Of a stretch of 64,000 bases of DNA, positions 35,848 through 45,617 are shown in pieces. Position numbers and translations under genes: made by a program. The notes beneath the pieces are model-generated. The model was not told where the DNA came from. It saw only the letters and a program-made list of their open reading frames with translations, and did no database searches. Source of the DNA: Neorhizobium sp. SOG26 (GTDB lineage Bacteria > Pseudomonadota > Alphaproteobacteria > Rhizobiales > Rhizobiaceae); assembly GCF_003491345.1 (NCBI RefSeq), contig NZ_CP025512.1, positions 3,249,001-3,313,000 of the forward strand. Reading direction: 5' to 3'. Position 1 is the first letter of the stretch, and the number at the start of each line of letters is the position of its first letter.

Positions 35848-36437
35848 TCCAGGAGGCGAAGCTGAAGATGCGCCATTCCGGCATCCTGATCCGGCTGCGG
35901 GATTTCCTGCGCGATTGCCGGGGTGTGGGTGCGGTTGAATTCGCGCTGATCGCGCCGATCCTCCTAAGCCTCTACATCACCTCGTTCGAGATCACCGTCG
36001 GTTTGAGCGTTGCCAAGCGCGTCACCCGCAGCGCCAGCACGATCGCCGATCTGCTGACGCGGGAGTCCTCCGTGTCGAGTGCTACATTGGCGAACATGAC
36101 GGCTGTTGGAGACAGCATCCTGTTTCCCTTCAAGCCGGCAAGCAAGGTAATCAAGGTTACCGGCGTGAAGCTCGATGCATCCGGTGCGCCCAAGGTCGCC
36201 TGGTCTTGGTCAAGTGCCGGCGGCGCGCCTTATGCGGTCGGCACGCCGGTTGATGTTCCAAACGACATGCGCTTGCCCGACACCTTCCTCATCCGCGCCG
36301 AAGTGGCGGTTGGTCACAAGCTGCTGATGTTCCTGTCCGGCCCTGAGGGCAGCGGTTACCAGAACATCACGATTGCGCGGGAATTCTTCTACCGCCAGCG
36401 CACCGGGAGCGAAATTTCCTGCAACGGCTGCAGCTAG
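35844..36437 (+). CDS. TadE-like pseudopilin, second copy (197 aa)
   Basis: Same architecture as the preceding gene: basic N-terminus, prepilin-like site DCRG-VGAVEFALIAPILLSLYI (about 25-47) and a soluble domain of about 145 residues ending in a Cys pair (SCNGC). It is translationally coupled to its neighbour by ATGA overlap. The pair probably corresponds to TadE and TadF. Confidence 0.88.
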   Translation: MIQEAKLKMRHSGILIRLRDFLRDCRGVGAVEFALIAPILLSLYITSFEITVGLSVAKRVTRSASTIADLLTRESSVSSATLANMTAVGDSILFPFKPASKVIKVTGVKLDASGAPKVAWSWSSAGGAPYAVGTPVDVPNDMRLPDTFLIRAEVAVGHKLLMFLSGPEGSGYQNITIAREFFYRQRTGSEISCNGCS

Positions 36438-36540
36438 GCCACCCTTTCACCCCTTTGCTAAAATACGGCTGCGGCTATATGAAAACAGGTTCCGTACCGG
36501 CAGGCACGGGATGAGCAGTTTTGCGACTTCCAGGTGACCG

Positions 36541-37761
36541 ATGGCGCGTGCCTTTCTTTTCGTTCTTGATTCCTTTGGCGTAGGTGGCGCGCAGGATGCC
36601 GAAGTCTATGGTGACCTTGGATCGAACACGCTCGGGCACATCGCAGAGTTTTGCGCGGCGGGCATCGGTGATCGCGCGGGCCTTCGCGAGGGCCCGCTGA
36701 CGCTGCCGAACATGTCCTCCCTGGGCTTGCTGGAGATCGCCAAGCTGGCGACGGGAGATTATCCCGCCGCCATGCCGATGCCGGAGCGGGTCTTCGGCCT
36801 CCATGGCGCCGCCAACGAAGTGTCGCGCGGCAAGGACACGCCGTCCGGTCACTGGGAGATCGCCGGCGCGCCGGTGATGTTCGACTGGGGTTATTTCCCG
36901 ACCGAAGGTGATGCCTTTCCGCCTGAATTGGTCGAGGCGATCTGCCGCGAGGGCAATATCCCCGGCATCCTCGGCAATTGCCATGCCTCCGGCACAGAGA
37001 TCATTGCAAGACTCGGGGAGGAGCATATCCGTAGCGGCAAGCCGATCTGCTACACGTCGAGCGACTCGGTTTTCCAGATTGCCGCCCACGAGACCCATTT
37101 CGGCCTCGACCGGCTGCTGGAGCTCTGCCAGGTGGTGCGCGAACTGCTCGACCCGCTGAATATCGGCCGCGTCATCGCGCGTCCCTTCATCGGCGAGAGC
37201 CCGGAAACCTTCGCCCGCACCGGAAGCCGCCGCGATTACTCAGTGCCGCCGCCGGAGCCGACCCTGCTCGACCGGCTGGTCCGCGGCGGTCGCTCGGTAC
37301 ATGCCGTCGGCAAGATCGGCGACATCTTCGCCCACCAGGGCGTCACTCGGGTGATCAAGGCCACCGGCAACCATGACATCATGCAGGCGTCGCTGGCGGC
37401 CATGGATGAAGCGGCCATCGGCGATCTTGTCTTCAGCAACCTTGTCGATTTCGACATGCTCTATGGCCACCGTCGCGACGTGCCAGGTTACGCGGCAGCA
37501 CTCGAGGCTTTCGACCTGATGATCCCGGACATCCACCGCAGGCTGAAGCCGGGCGACCTCGTCATTCTCACGGCCGACCACGGCTGCGATCCGACCTGGA
37601 GGGGAACGGACCACACCCGTGAACGGGTGCCGATCATGGCCTTCGGCCCCGGCATCCGGTCGCGCTCAATCGGCATCCGCTCGACCTATGCCGACATAGC
37701 CGAAACCGTTGCCTCACACCTTTCCATCGCGCCAGGGCCGCATGGCCGGAGCTTCCTTTGA
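36541..37761 (+). CDS. deoB: phosphopentomutase (406 aa)
   Basis: Interconverts (deoxy)ribose 1-phosphate and 5-phosphate, linking nucleoside phosphorolysis to central metabolism. Metal/catalytic motifs of the alkaline-phosphatase superfamily: [18 protein letters not shown] at the N-terminus, [12 protein letters not shown] and [20 protein letters not shown] near the C-terminus. The length is standard. AGGTGA precedes the ATG. The next gene, add, starts inside its stop codon (TTGA). Confidence 0.96.
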   Translation: MARAFLFVLDSFGVGGAQDAEVYGDLGSNTLGHIAEFCAAGIGDRAGLREGPLTLPNMSSLGLLEIAKLATGDYPAAMPMPERVFGLHGAANEVSRGKDTPSGHWEIAGAPVMFDWGYFPTEGDAFPPELVEAICREGNIPGILGNCHASGTEIIARLGEEHIRSGKPICYTSSDSVFQIAAHETHFGLDRLLELCQVVRELLDPLNIGRVIARPFIGESPETFARTGSRRDYSVPPPEPTLLDRLVRGGRSVHAVGKIGDIFAHQGVTRVIKATGNHDIMQASLAAMDEAAIGDLVFSNLVDFDMLYGHRRDVPGYAAALEAFDLMIPDIHRRLKPGDLVILTADHGCDPTWRGTDHTRERVPIMAFGPGIRSRSIGIRSTYADIAETVASHLSIAPGPHGRSFL

Positions 37762-38744
37762 CCCAGCATCTCCTGAAAGCCGAAATCCATTGTCACCTTG
37801 AGGGCGCGGCACCGCCATCTCTTGCTGAAGCCCAGGCCCGGAAATACGGCATGGAAACGGACCACATCATCCAGGACGGTTCCTACCGCTGGTCGGATTT
37901 TTCCGAATTCCTCGTCTGTTACGATGCCGTCGCCTCGCTGTTTCGCACAGCCGAAGACTACGCGCTGCTGACGGAGACCTATCTGGCCGAGCTTTCGGCG
38001 GCGAATACCATCTACAGCGAGATCATCGTCTCGCCGGATCATGGCGACCGTATCGGGTTGGGTGCCGATGCCTACCTCGCCGGGATCTGTGATGGCATCG
38101 AAGCGGCGCGGGAGAAGACCGGGATCGAGACGCGCATCATCATCACCGGCGAACGCCATTTCGGTGTCGATCGGGTCGTGGCCGCTGCCGAATATGCAGC
38201 GCGTAACCGCCATCCGCTGGTGACCGGCTTCAACATGGCCGGCGAGGAGCGGATGGGCCGCGTGGCGGATTATGCACGCGCCTTCGATATCGCCCGTGAT
38301 GCGGGCCTTGGCCTCACCATCCATGCCGGCGAAGTCTGCGGCGCGTTCAGCGTCGCCGATGCCCTCGAGTTGGTGAAGCCGGCGCGTATCGGCCACGGCG
38401 TGCGGGCAATCGAAGATCCGGCCGTTGTCGAGCGGCTGGTGGAACTCGGCACCGTGCTCGAAGTCTGCCCGGGCTCCAACATCGCGCTCAATGTCTATCT
38501 GGACTTCGCCAGCCACCCGCTGAAGCAGCTGAAAGCGGCAGGCGTGCGCGTCTGCATCAATTCGGATGACCCGCCGTTCTTCCACACCTCGCTGGCGCGG
38601 GAATACGAGATCGCCGCGCAAGAGTTTGGCATGAGCGATGAGGAGATCAACGCGATGACCCGCACCGCGCTGGAAGCCGCCTTCGTGGATGAAGACACGC
38701 GCACACGCCTGCTCGCCCGGCTGGACGCGGCGCCCACAGCCTAA
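37758..38744 (+). CDS. add: adenosine deaminase (328 aa)
   Basis: Zinc-dependent deamination of adenosine and deoxyadenosine to inosine. Motifs: [12 protein letters not shown] (HxH), TIHAGEVCG (His, catalytic Glu), [10 protein letters not shown] and INSDDPPFF (catalytic Asp pair). The length is normal. It starts with TTG 37758 inside the deoB stop, so it is translated by coupling. Its product inosine is a substrate for the phosphorylase of the opposite arm. Confidence 0.95.
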   Translation: MTQHLLKAEIHCHLEGAAPPSLAEAQARKYGMETDHIIQDGSYRWSDFSEFLVCYDAVASLFRTAEDYALLTETYLAELSAANTIYSEIIVSPDHGDRIGLGADAYLAGICDGIEAAREKTGIETRIIITGERHFGVDRVVAAAEYAARNRHPLVTGFNMAGEERMGRVADYARAFDIARDAGLGLTIHAGEVCGAFSVADALELVKPARIGHGVRAIEDPAVVERLVELGTVLEVCPGSNIALNVYLDFASHPLKQLKAAGVRVCINSDDPPFFHTSLAREYEIAAQEFGMSDEEINAMTRTALEAAFVDEDTRTRLLARLDAAPTA

Positions 38745-38836
38745 ACGGGCGAGCGGCGTGCAAACATCACGCAGGCCGCTTGCGAAACCTGCCGTTTTCG
38801 CTGAAAGAAGGGCAGGTAACCAATAAGGGGAAGCTC

Positions 38837-39466
38837 ATGGACGGCGTCACTGTCATCGATCATCCGCTGGTGCAGCACAAGCTGACGATCATGCGCAAGA
38901 AGGAAACCTCCACCGCAGGTTTCCGGCGTTTGCTTCGAGAAATCTCGATGCTCCTCTGCTACGAGGTAACACGCGACCTCGACCTGACGCTGGAAACGAT
39001 CGAGACGCCGATCACCCAGATGCAGGCACCGATCGTCGAAGGCAAGAAGCTCGTTTTCGTCTCCATCCTGCGCGCAGGCAACGGCCTGCTCGAAGGCATG
39101 CTCGAACTGGTGCCGTCGGCACGCGTCTCGCATATCGGGCTTTATCGCGACCACGATACGCTGCAGCCGGTTGAGTATTACTTCAAGGCGCCGGATGATC
39201 TCGATGAGCGTCTGATGATCGTCGTTGATCCGATGCTCGCGACGGGCAACTCGGCAATTGCGGCCATCCAGAAGCTCAAGGAACGCGGCGCCCACAACAT
39301 CCGTTTCCTCTGCCTGCTGGCAGCCCCGGAGGGCATCCGCAACTTCCAGGAAGCCCATCCGGACGTGAAGATCTACACCGCCTCGATCGATGAGCGGCTT
39401 AACGAGAAGGGCTATATCGTGCCTGGCCTCGGCGACGCAGGCGATCGCATGTACGGCACCAAGTAG
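38837..39466 (+). CDS. upp: uracil phosphoribosyltransferase (209 aa)
   Basis: Salvages uracil with PRPP to UMP. Signature [22 protein letters not shown] and the PRPP loop [16 protein letters not shown] are present, plus the C-terminal [18 protein letters not shown] that binds uracil (quoted in part: [14 protein letters not shown]). ATG 38837 has AAGGGGAA upstream; homologues begin at [10 protein letters not shown]. Uracil arises from uridine via the deoA/cdd side of the island. Confidence 0.96.
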   Translation: MDGVTVIDHPLVQHKLTIMRKKETSTAGFRRLLREISMLLCYEVTRDLDLTLETIETPITQMQAPIVEGKKLVFVSILRAGNGLLEGMLELVPSARVSHIGLYRDHDTLQPVEYYFKAPDDLDERLMIVVDPMLATGNSAIAAIQKLKERGAHNIRFLCLLAAPEGIRNFQEAHPDVKIYTASIDERLNEKGYIVPGLGDAGDRMYGTK

Positions 39467-39498
39467 AGCAACGCTTCGCTAACCATATCTTGAGTTTG

Positions 39499-39529
39499 AA
39501 GGGCCTGTCGCGACGCGGCAGGCCCTTTT
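39499..39529 (+). terminator. intrinsic terminator of the deoB-add-upp operon
   Basis: AAGGGCCTG (39499-39507) pairs with CAGGCCCTT (39519-39527), followed by TTG. Confidence 0.85.
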
Positions 39530-39550
39530 GTTATGGTTTCGGAGCTAGGC

Positions 39551-40099
39551 GTGAGCAGTCAAGAGTTTCGCCAAAGAGACGCCATGCTTCTGCGCACCGC
39601 CACCATAGCCGCCATCGCAGCCGTGTTCGCCACGCAGATCCCGGCCTTGGTCGAACGCGCCAGGCCGCCGTCGCAGGTGCCTGCCACAGTCGAGGATGCT
39701 CCAGCCGTCCAGAATGCCGCTTATACGCCCGGACGCGCAGTGCTCGAGGCAGATGGTCGCGGGCATTTTGAAGCCGCCTTCCGTATCAATGGAAAGCCGG
39801 TGGAGGGACTTGTCGATACCGGCGCATCGTTGGTGGCGATCAACGAAACCACCGCCCGGCGCTTGGGTTTCGGCGCCAACAGCCTCGACTTCCGCTACAA
39901 CGTCAACACCGCAAACGGCCCTACTGAGGCGGCACATATCAAGCTGTCGCGCATGGAAATCGGTGGCGTGCGGGTGCAGAATGTCGATGCCTTCGTGCTG
40001 CGCGACAAGGGCCTGTCCGGCACGCTGGTCGGCATGAGCTTCCTCAAGAAGCTCAAATCCTTCCAGGTCGAAGGCGGCAAGCTGAAACTGACGCAGTAG
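39551..40099 (+). CDS. retropepsin-like clan AA aspartic protease (182 aa)
   Basis: TIGR02281-type protein: an N-terminal hydrophobic anchor (about 12-35), a linker, then the single-Asp retropepsin motif GLVDTGASLVAINETTARRLG (quoted in part: LVDTGASLVAINETTA) near residue 91 and a C-terminal GTLVGMSFLKKLKSF flap-end segment. Such proteins would act as dimers at the membrane or in the periplasm; the physiological substrate is unknown. GTG 39551 has GGAG six bases upstream; ATG 39584 is an alternative. It sits between the two arms of the nucleoside island. Confidence 0.82.
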   Translation: MSSQEFRQRDAMLLRTATIAAIAAVFATQIPALVERARPPSQVPATVEDAPAVQNAAYTPGRAVLEADGRGHFEAAFRINGKPVEGLVDTGASLVAINETTARRLGFGANSLDFRYNVNTANGPTEAAHIKLSRMEIGGVRVQNVDAFVLRDKGLSGTLVGMSFLKKLKSFQVEGGKLKLTQ

Positions 40100-41410
40100 T
40101 CAGTTGACCCGCCCGAGGATTACCGCTCGAGCCTCCGGAGCCTTATCGGAGACGGAGTAAGCGGCCAACACATCCTGAACGGCCTTGTCCGCATCCGCCT
40201 CGCTGGCAGCATGCACCACGGCGATCGGGTCACCGGCTTCCAGTTTGGCGCTAAGTGGCCTGATTTCCGCGATCCCGACGCGATGATCGATCGGATCGGC
40301 GGCACGCTTGCGCCCGCCACCCAGTTCCACCACCGCAAGACCAAGCGCGCGCGTATCGCAGGCGGCAAGATAACCGGACCGCGGCATCGGCACCGCGACC
40401 CGGACCGGGGCCTGCTGCAGGTAGGCATCCGGCCGCTCGCAGAAGTCTGCCGGGCCGCCAAGCCCATGCACCATGCGGGCGAAGTGCTCCAGTGCATGGC
40501 CGGATGAAAGCGCCACGCGGGCCTTGTTTTCGGCTTCAGCCAGATCGGCCGCAACGCCCGCCGAAACCAGCATCTCGGCGGCTTCAGCAAAAACCACCGT
40601 CTCCAGCCGGGTGCCGGCTTTCCGGCCGGCCAGAAAATCAAGGCAGTTGACGACTTCGAGCGCATTGCCGGCGGCATCGGCCAGTGGTTCGTTCATGTCG
40701 GTGAGAAGCGCAGTTGTCTTCAACCCGGCACCGTTTGCCACGTCGACCAGCGAGCGGGCAAGCGTCTCGGCGTCCTCCCGGCTGTTCATGAAGGCACCGT
40801 TGCCGACCTTCACGTCGAGAACCAGGCTCTCCAGCCCTGCCGCAAGCTTCTTGGACAGGATGGAAGCCGTGATCAGCGGCACGGATTCCACCGTCGCGGT
40901 GACGTCGCGGATCGCATACAGACGGCGGTCGGCCGGCGCCAGTTCACTCGTCTGGCCGATAATGGCACAGCCTGCCTCGGACACCACCTTGCGGAATAGT
41001 GCGTCATCCGGGGACACATTGTAGCCGGGGATCGACTGCAGCTTGTCGAGCGTTCCGCCCGTGTGGCCAAGCCCGCGGCCGGAGATCATCGGCACGGCGA
41101 GACCGCAGGCTGCTACGATCGGCGCGAGCATCAGAGAAACATTATCACCAACACCGCCGGTCGAATGTTTGTCCGCCACGGGTCGGCCGACACCGGTCCA
41201 GTCGAGAACTGTGCCGGAATCGCGCATCGCCAGCGTCAGCGCCACCGTCTCATCCCGGGACATGCCCCGAAAGAAAACAGCCATGGCGAAGGCCGCTGCC
41301 TGTCCTTCGCTGATCTTCTCCTTCGCAAGCGCGTCGATGAACGCGGCAATCTCCTGCTGTTGCAGGACCTCGCCGTCGCGTTTGCGGCGGATGATCTCCT
41401 GGGGGATCAT
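40100..41410 (-). CDS. deoA: thymidine phosphorylase (436 aa)
   Basis: Phosphorolysis of thymidine and deoxyuridine to base and deoxyribose 1-phosphate. Family signatures: DKHSTGGVGDNVSLMLAP (about 80-97), MISGRGLGHTGGTLDKLQ and VGNGAFM. Length normal for DeoA (about 440). Its ATG lies in the deoC stop (TGATG), so it is translated by coupling and is the last gene of the minus-strand operon. Confidence 0.96.
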   Translation of the reverse strand: MIPQEIIRRKRDGEVLQQQEIAAFIDALAKEKISEGQAAAFAMAVFFRGMSRDETVALTLAMRDSGTVLDWTGVGRPVADKHSTGGVGDNVSLMLAPIVAACGLAVPMISGRGLGHTGGTLDKLQSIPGYNVSPDDALFRKVVSEAGCAIIGQTSELAPADRRLYAIRDVTATVESVPLITASILSKKLAAGLESLVLDVKVGNGAFMNSREDAETLARSLVDVANGAGLKTTALLTDMNEPLADAAGNALEVVNCLDFLAGRKAGTRLETVVFAEAAEMLVSAGVAADLAEAENKARVALSSGHALEHFARMVHGLGGPADFCERPDAYLQQAPVRVAVPMPRSGYLAACDTRALGLAVVELGGGRKRAADPIDHRVGIAEIRPLSAKLEAGDPIAVVHAASEADADKAVQDVLAAYSVSDKAPEARAVILGRVN

Positions 41411-42180
41411 CAGTAGCCCGTCGAGGCGCGCGGTGCCGTGTTGCCGTTGAGGACGGCGAGGATGTCGTCGAGCAGGCCGGACGCACCAAAACGGAAGGTG
41501 GACGGCATGATCCAGTTCGGCCCCATCACGGTTTCCGCAAGCCGCAGGTAAAGATCGGCATCCGCCACGGTGCCGATGCCGCCGGCGGGCTTCAGCCCGA
41601 CGCGTTTCCTGGAATCGCGGATCGCCCGCAGCATGATATCGGCCGCCTCGAGGGTTGCATTGACGGCAACCTTGCCCGTCGAGGTCTTGATGAAATCCGC
41701 ACCCGCTTCGATGGCAAGCTCCGAGCCGCGACGCACCAGTGCCGCGTCCTTCAACTCGCCGGTCTCGAGAATGACCTTGAGGCAGGACTGCGGGCAGGCG
41801 GCGCGCACGGCCTCCACCATTTCCGTCACCGCGGCTTCGTCGCGTGCAATCAGCTTGCGGTAGGGAATGACGAGGTCAATCTCGTCTGCCCCGTCGGCCA
41901 CCGCCCGGCGTGTTTCTTCCACGACTTCGGCGACCGGAAGATCACCAAAGGGGAAGTTCACGACCGTCGCGATCCGCACCACATGCTCCGGCCCTAGGAT
42001 GGAGCGGGCATGCGCCACGAAGCGCGGCCAGATGCAGATGGCGGCCGTATGGCCGTTCGGCGTCTGGGCACGCAGGCACAGCTTCTCGATCGCCGCATTG
42101 TCGCAGTCGTCGCGCAGGTTGGTCAGGTCAAGAAGCGAAAGCGCGAAAGCGGCAGCTTCACGCGGGCTCAGGAGTTCCAT
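41410..42180 (-). CDS. deoC: deoxyribose-phosphate aldolase (256 aa)
   Basis: Cleaves deoxyribose 5-phosphate to acetaldehyde and glyceraldehyde 3-phosphate by a Schiff base. The catalytic Lys is in DFIKTSTGKVAVNATLEAA (quoted in part: FIKTSTGKVAVN); VATVVNFPFGDLPV-like RIATVVNFPFG carries the phosphate site and Asp/Lys of DEIDLVIPY are present. It is of the longer DeoC type (about 255 aa). ATG 42180 has GGAGAG upstream; a longer ORF to 42240 has no site. Confidence 0.95.
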   Translation of the reverse strand: MELLSPREAAAFALSLLDLTNLRDDCDNAAIEKLCLRAQTPNGHTAAICIWPRFVAHARSILGPEHVVRIATVVNFPFGDLPVAEVVEETRRAVADGADEIDLVIPYRKLIARDEAAVTEMVEAVRAACPQSCLKVILETGELKDAALVRRGSELAIEAGADFIKTSTGKVAVNATLEAADIMLRAIRDSRKRVGLKPAGGIGTVADADLYLRLAETVMGPNWIMPSTFRFGASGLLDDILAVLNGNTAPRASTGY

Positions 42181-42329
42181 GGGCGTGTCTCTCCGGCTGA
42201 TTTGAGTGGCTATATTGGTCGTCGGACCCGGCACATGCAACCCGCTCCGGTCAATGAAGTGGTTGCGGCCGATGAAGGGGATCGCTTTTAGCGAAGTCTC
42301 GGCGGCTTGTCTTCAAGCCAGGATTTCCT

Positions 42330-43136
42330 TCAGGCGAGCATTTCCTTGAGGATTGCCGCCAGGCGCTGGCCGCCAATTGGCGCCATGTCCTTGGTTTCGT
42401 CGTGGCTAAGCTCCGCGCCGGTCATTCCCGCAGCAAAATTGGTGATGACGGAGGCGGCGGCGACCTTCAGCCCGAAATAGCGCGCCAGGATGACTTCCGG
42501 CACCGTCGACATGCCGACGGCATCTGCGCCGAGCGTGCGCGCCATGCGGATTTCCGCCGGCGTTTCGAAGCTTGGGCCGGAGAACCACATGTAGACGCCG
42601 GAAAACAGCGGCAGGCCGCAACGGATCGCGGCATTACGCATGTCGAGCGCAAGCGCTGCGTCATAGGCGGTTGTCATGCCGACGAAACGGCGGTCACCGC
42701 GCTCGCCGATCAACGGGTTCATGCCGGAGAAGTTGATGTGGTCGGTGATCTGCATCACCGAACCGGGCGGCATGTCTTCGCGCACGGAGCCGGCGGAATT
42801 GGTCAGGATCAGCGTCTGGACACCGATGCCGCGCATCACCTCGATTGGCAGCCGCATGGCGGAGGCGTCGCCGTGTTCGTAATAGTGCGCCCGGCCGGAC
42901 AGCATGATGATCGGCTCGTCGCCGAGATAACCCGCGACCAGTTCGCCCGCATGGCCAGTGACGCCGCTGACGGGAAAACCTTCAAGCTCCGTATAGGACA
43001 CGCGAACCTGGTCGCGCACTTCGCCAACCAGCGAGCCGAGGCCGGAGCCCAGAACGATGGCGTGCCGCGGCACCAGGCCACCCAGCCGGTCAACGAGGAG
43101 ATCGATGACTTCCTTCATGGCCTTGGCTTCATCCAA
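42330..43136 (-). CDS. purine nucleoside phosphorylase (268 aa)
   Basis: Trimeric PNP/MTAP-type phosphorylase for inosine, guanosine and probably xanthosine. Motifs: VLGSGLGSLVGEV (phosphate loop), SGRAHYYEHG, TNSAGSVREDMPPG, FSGPSFETPAEIRM (substrate Glu) and VITNFAAGM, whose Asn is the purine-binding residue of 6-oxopurine PNPs. The gene overlaps cdd by eight bases. Whether it should be called PunA or XapA cannot be decided from sequence. Confidence 0.94.
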   Translation of the reverse strand: MDEAKAMKEVIDLLVDRLGGLVPRHAIVLGSGLGSLVGEVRDQVRVSYTELEGFPVSGVTGHAGELVAGYLGDEPIIMLSGRAHYYEHGDASAMRLPIEVMRGIGVQTLILTNSAGSVREDMPPGSVMQITDHINFSGMNPLIGERGDRRFVGMTTAYDAALALDMRNAAIRCGLPLFSGVYMWFSGPSFETPAEIRMARTLGADAVGMSTVPEVILARYFGLKVAAASVITNFAAGMTGAELSHDETKDMAPIGGQRLAAILKEMLA

Positions 43137-43533
43137 TCACGTCCGTCTCGAAGGCGAAGGGCAGGAGTTCCGCCATGGTGACCGTCTTCTGTACGCCGGC
43201 CTCGTCGCAGAGGTAGATGCGCGTATCGGCCGAAGCGAATTCAGAAATTTTCTGGCGGCAGCCGCCGCAAGGCGTGCAAAGCGGCAACTTTTCGGCAATG
43301 ACGGCGAGCTCGGAGATCTTCTTGGATCCGCCCATGATCATCGCGCCGATCGCGGTGGGTTCGGCACACCAGCCCTGAGGGAAGGACAGGTTCTCGATAT
43401 TGGCGCCGAGATAAACCTTGCCGTCGTCGGCCCGGATGGCAACGCCGACCGGAAATTTCGAATAGGGCGCATGCGCCTTCGTCATAGCCTCGCGGGCTGC
43501 TTCAAACAGTGCGTGGGACGCGGGATCGGACAT
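43129..43533 (-). CDS. cdd: cytidine deaminase (134 aa)
   Basis: Zinc enzyme converting (deoxy)cytidine to (deoxy)uridine. The short homotetrameric type: GANIENLSFPQGWCAEPTAIGAM with the metal Cys and catalytic Glu (quoted in part: WCAEPTAIGAM) and PCGGCRQKISEF with the two further Cys. ATG 43533 gives the family length; the ORF is open upstream in another reading of the permease end. It overlaps the phosphorylase gene. Confidence 0.95.
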   Translation of the reverse strand: MSDPASHALFEAAREAMTKAHAPYSKFPVGVAIRADDGKVYLGANIENLSFPQGWCAEPTAIGAMIMGGSKKISELAVIAEKLPLCTPCGGCRQKISEFASADTRIYLCDEAGVQKTVTMAELLPFAFETDVIG

Positions 43534-43538
43534 GGCGA

Positions 43539-44510
43539 TTAACGCTCCTTTGTGTAGGGCACGCCGCCGGCCTTCGGCGGACGGGCGACGCCGATAAATC
43601 CGGCGAGCAGCACGCAGGTGAGGATGTATGGCAGCGCCTGGAAGATCTGTACCGGCACTTCGCCGATTCCCGGCAGCGCCTTGCCCTGCATGAAGTTGGC
43701 GAAAGCATCGAGGAAACCGAACAGCAGACAGGCGAGCATCACCGGCACCGGCTTCCACTTGGCGAAGATGAGCGCCGCGAGCGCGATGTAGCCCTTGCCG
43801 GCCGACATGTTGTTGATGAAGGCAGCCGACTGGGCGATCGAGAGGTAGGTGCCGGCAAAACCGCACAGGAAACCGGCGACGATCAGCGCGCGGTAACGCA
43901 GCCAGGCGACCGAGATGCCGGCGGTATCCACCGCACCCGGATTTTCACCCACGGCGCGAACGCGCAGGCCAAAGCGGGTCCGGTACAGGATCCACCAGGA
44001 AATCGGCACCATCAGGAAGGCGATATAGGTGAGGATGTTGTTGCCGGAGATCACGTTCGCATAAAGCGGCCCGATGATTGGCACATCGCGCATCATCTCG
44101 GCACCGGGCAGCGTGATGCCGGAGAAGCGACCGGAGGCCGGCACCTGGCCGGTACGCCCGCCCTGGCCAAACCATGCCGAGCCCAGCACAATCGTCAGAC
44201 CCGCCGCCACGAAGTTCAGCGCCACGCCGGAAACGATCTGGTTGCCGCGGTTGGTGATCGAGGCAAAGCCGTGGACCAGCGAGAACACGATGGAGGTCGC
44301 GATGCCGGTGGCGAGGCCCGCCCAGGCATTGCCGGTCCAGTAGGCGACGCAAGCCGAGGCAAAGGCGGAGGCAAGGATCTTGCCCTCAAGACCGATGTCG
44401 AAGATGCCGGCACGTTCGGAGAACAGGCCTGCAAGGGCGGTAAACAGCAGCGGGATCGACAGGCGGATGGCCGAGCCGAGAATGCTGATGAAAATATCGA
44501 AATAATCCAT
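43539..44510 (-). CDS. nucleoside ABC transporter permease, BMP/Nup type (323 aa)
   Basis: Second membrane component of a branched-type permease pair (like NupQ). About eight membrane helices with IFDIGLEGKILASAFASACVAYW (quoted in part: GIFDIGLEGKILAS), the motif that marks the BPD_transp_2 family, near residue 45. Partner of the permease encoded upstream by three bases. Together they import nucleosides into the cytoplasm; substrate is inferred from the catabolic genes behind it. Confidence 0.9.
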   Translation of the reverse strand: MDYFDIFISILGSAIRLSIPLLFTALAGLFSERAGIFDIGLEGKILASAFASACVAYWTGNAWAGLATGIATSIVFSLVHGFASITNRGNQIVSGVALNFVAAGLTIVLGSAWFGQGGRTGQVPASGRFSGITLPGAEMMRDVPIIGPLYANVISGNNILTYIAFLMVPISWWILYRTRFGLRVRAVGENPGAVDTAGISVAWLRYRALIVAGFLCGFAGTYLSIAQSAAFINNMSAGKGYIALAALIFAKWKPVPVMLACLLFGFLDAFANFMQGKALPGIGEVPVQIFQALPYILTCVLLAGFIGVARPPKAGGVPYTKER

Positions 44511-44513
44511 GAG

Positions 44514-45617
44514 CTACTTCCCGCTGATCTGCTGGTAGACCCGGACGATCGCCGGCCGCAGCATGTATTCGAGCGCACCCGCAAACAGGATGACTAGGCC
44601 CTGGATGACGACGATCATGTCGCGGGTGATGGTCGGCATGTCGAAGGAAAGTTCAGCGCCACCCTGGTAGAGCACGCCGAACAATAGTGCCGCGAGAATG
44701 ATGCCGGCCGGGTGGTTGCGGCCCATCAGCGACACGGCAATGCCGACGAAGCCCGCGCCACCGACAAACTCGATCTGCAACCGGGCGGACGCGCCCATCA
44801 CCGGGTTCAAGGCCATCATGCCGGCCAGGCCACCGGAGATCAGCATGGTGATCATCACGATCCGGGCGTAGCGCATGCCGGCGTAGCTTGCAGCCGTCGG
44901 GCTGTGGCCAAGCGTGCGCATCTCGTAACCGAGTTTGGTGCGCCAGATCAGCAGCCAGACGAGGAAGCACATCACAAGGGCGACGAGGAAGGAGAAGTTG
45001 AGCGGCGCGGCACCTAGCCGGCCGCCGAACATGCCGATCAGCCAGTCGAGCTTCGGCAACTGCCCGCCTTCCAGGAAGGTGCGGCTTTCCGGCGCCATCT
45101 TGCCCGGCACGATCAGCACCCGCACCAGGATGTAGTTCATCAGCGACGAGACGATGAAGTTGAACATGATGGTGGTGATGACGATGTGGCTGCCACGCTT
45201 GGCCTGCAGCCAGGCGGGAATGGCGGCACAGGCGGCGCCAAACAGTGCCGAACCGATGATCGCGAACGGCATCGTCACATACCAGGGAACGTAACGGTCG
45301 AGCGACAGCGCAACGAGCGCTGCGCCAAGCCCGCCGAGATAGGCCTGGCCTTCCGAGCCGATGTTGAACAGGCCGGCATGGATCGCGACCGCCACCGACA
45401 GGCCGGTGAAGATGAAGCTCGTTGCGTAGAACAGCGTGAAGCCGATGCCTTCGCCCCGGCCAAGCGCGCCGGCAAGAAGCAGTTTCAGCGCCTCGAACGG
45501 GCTTTCACCAATCGCCCAGACAACCAGGCCGGAGAAGAAGAAGGCGAGGAACAGGTTCAGAAGCGGGATCAGCCCGTAGTTGATCCAGGCGGGAAGTGGC
45601 ACGGATGCGGTACTCAT
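44514..45617 (-). CDS. nucleoside ABC transporter permease, BMP/Nup type (367 aa)
   Basis: First membrane component (like NupP), about eight to ten helices. The family motif reads GLFNIGSEGQAYLGGLGAALV (quoted in part: LFNIGSEGQAYLGG) near residue 84. It precedes its partner by three bases and follows the ATPase gene with a four-base overlap (45614-45617). Confidence 0.9.
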   Translation of the reverse strand: MSTASVPLPAWINYGLIPLLNLFLAFFFSGLVVWAIGESPFEALKLLLAGALGRGEGIGFTLFYATSFIFTGLSVAVAIHAGLFNIGSEGQAYLGGLGAALVALSLDRYVPWYVTMPFAIIGSALFGAACAAIPAWLQAKRGSHIVITTIMFNFIVSSLMNYILVRVLIVPGKMAPESRTFLEGGQLPKLDWLIGMFGGRLGAAPLNFSFLVALVMCFLVWLLIWRTKLGYEMRTLGHSPTAASYAGMRYARIVMITMLISGGLAGMMALNPVMGASARLQIEFVGGAGFVGIAVSLMGRNHPAGIILAALLFGVLYQGGAELSFDMPTITRDMIVVIQGLVILFAGALEYMLRPAIVRVYQQISGK

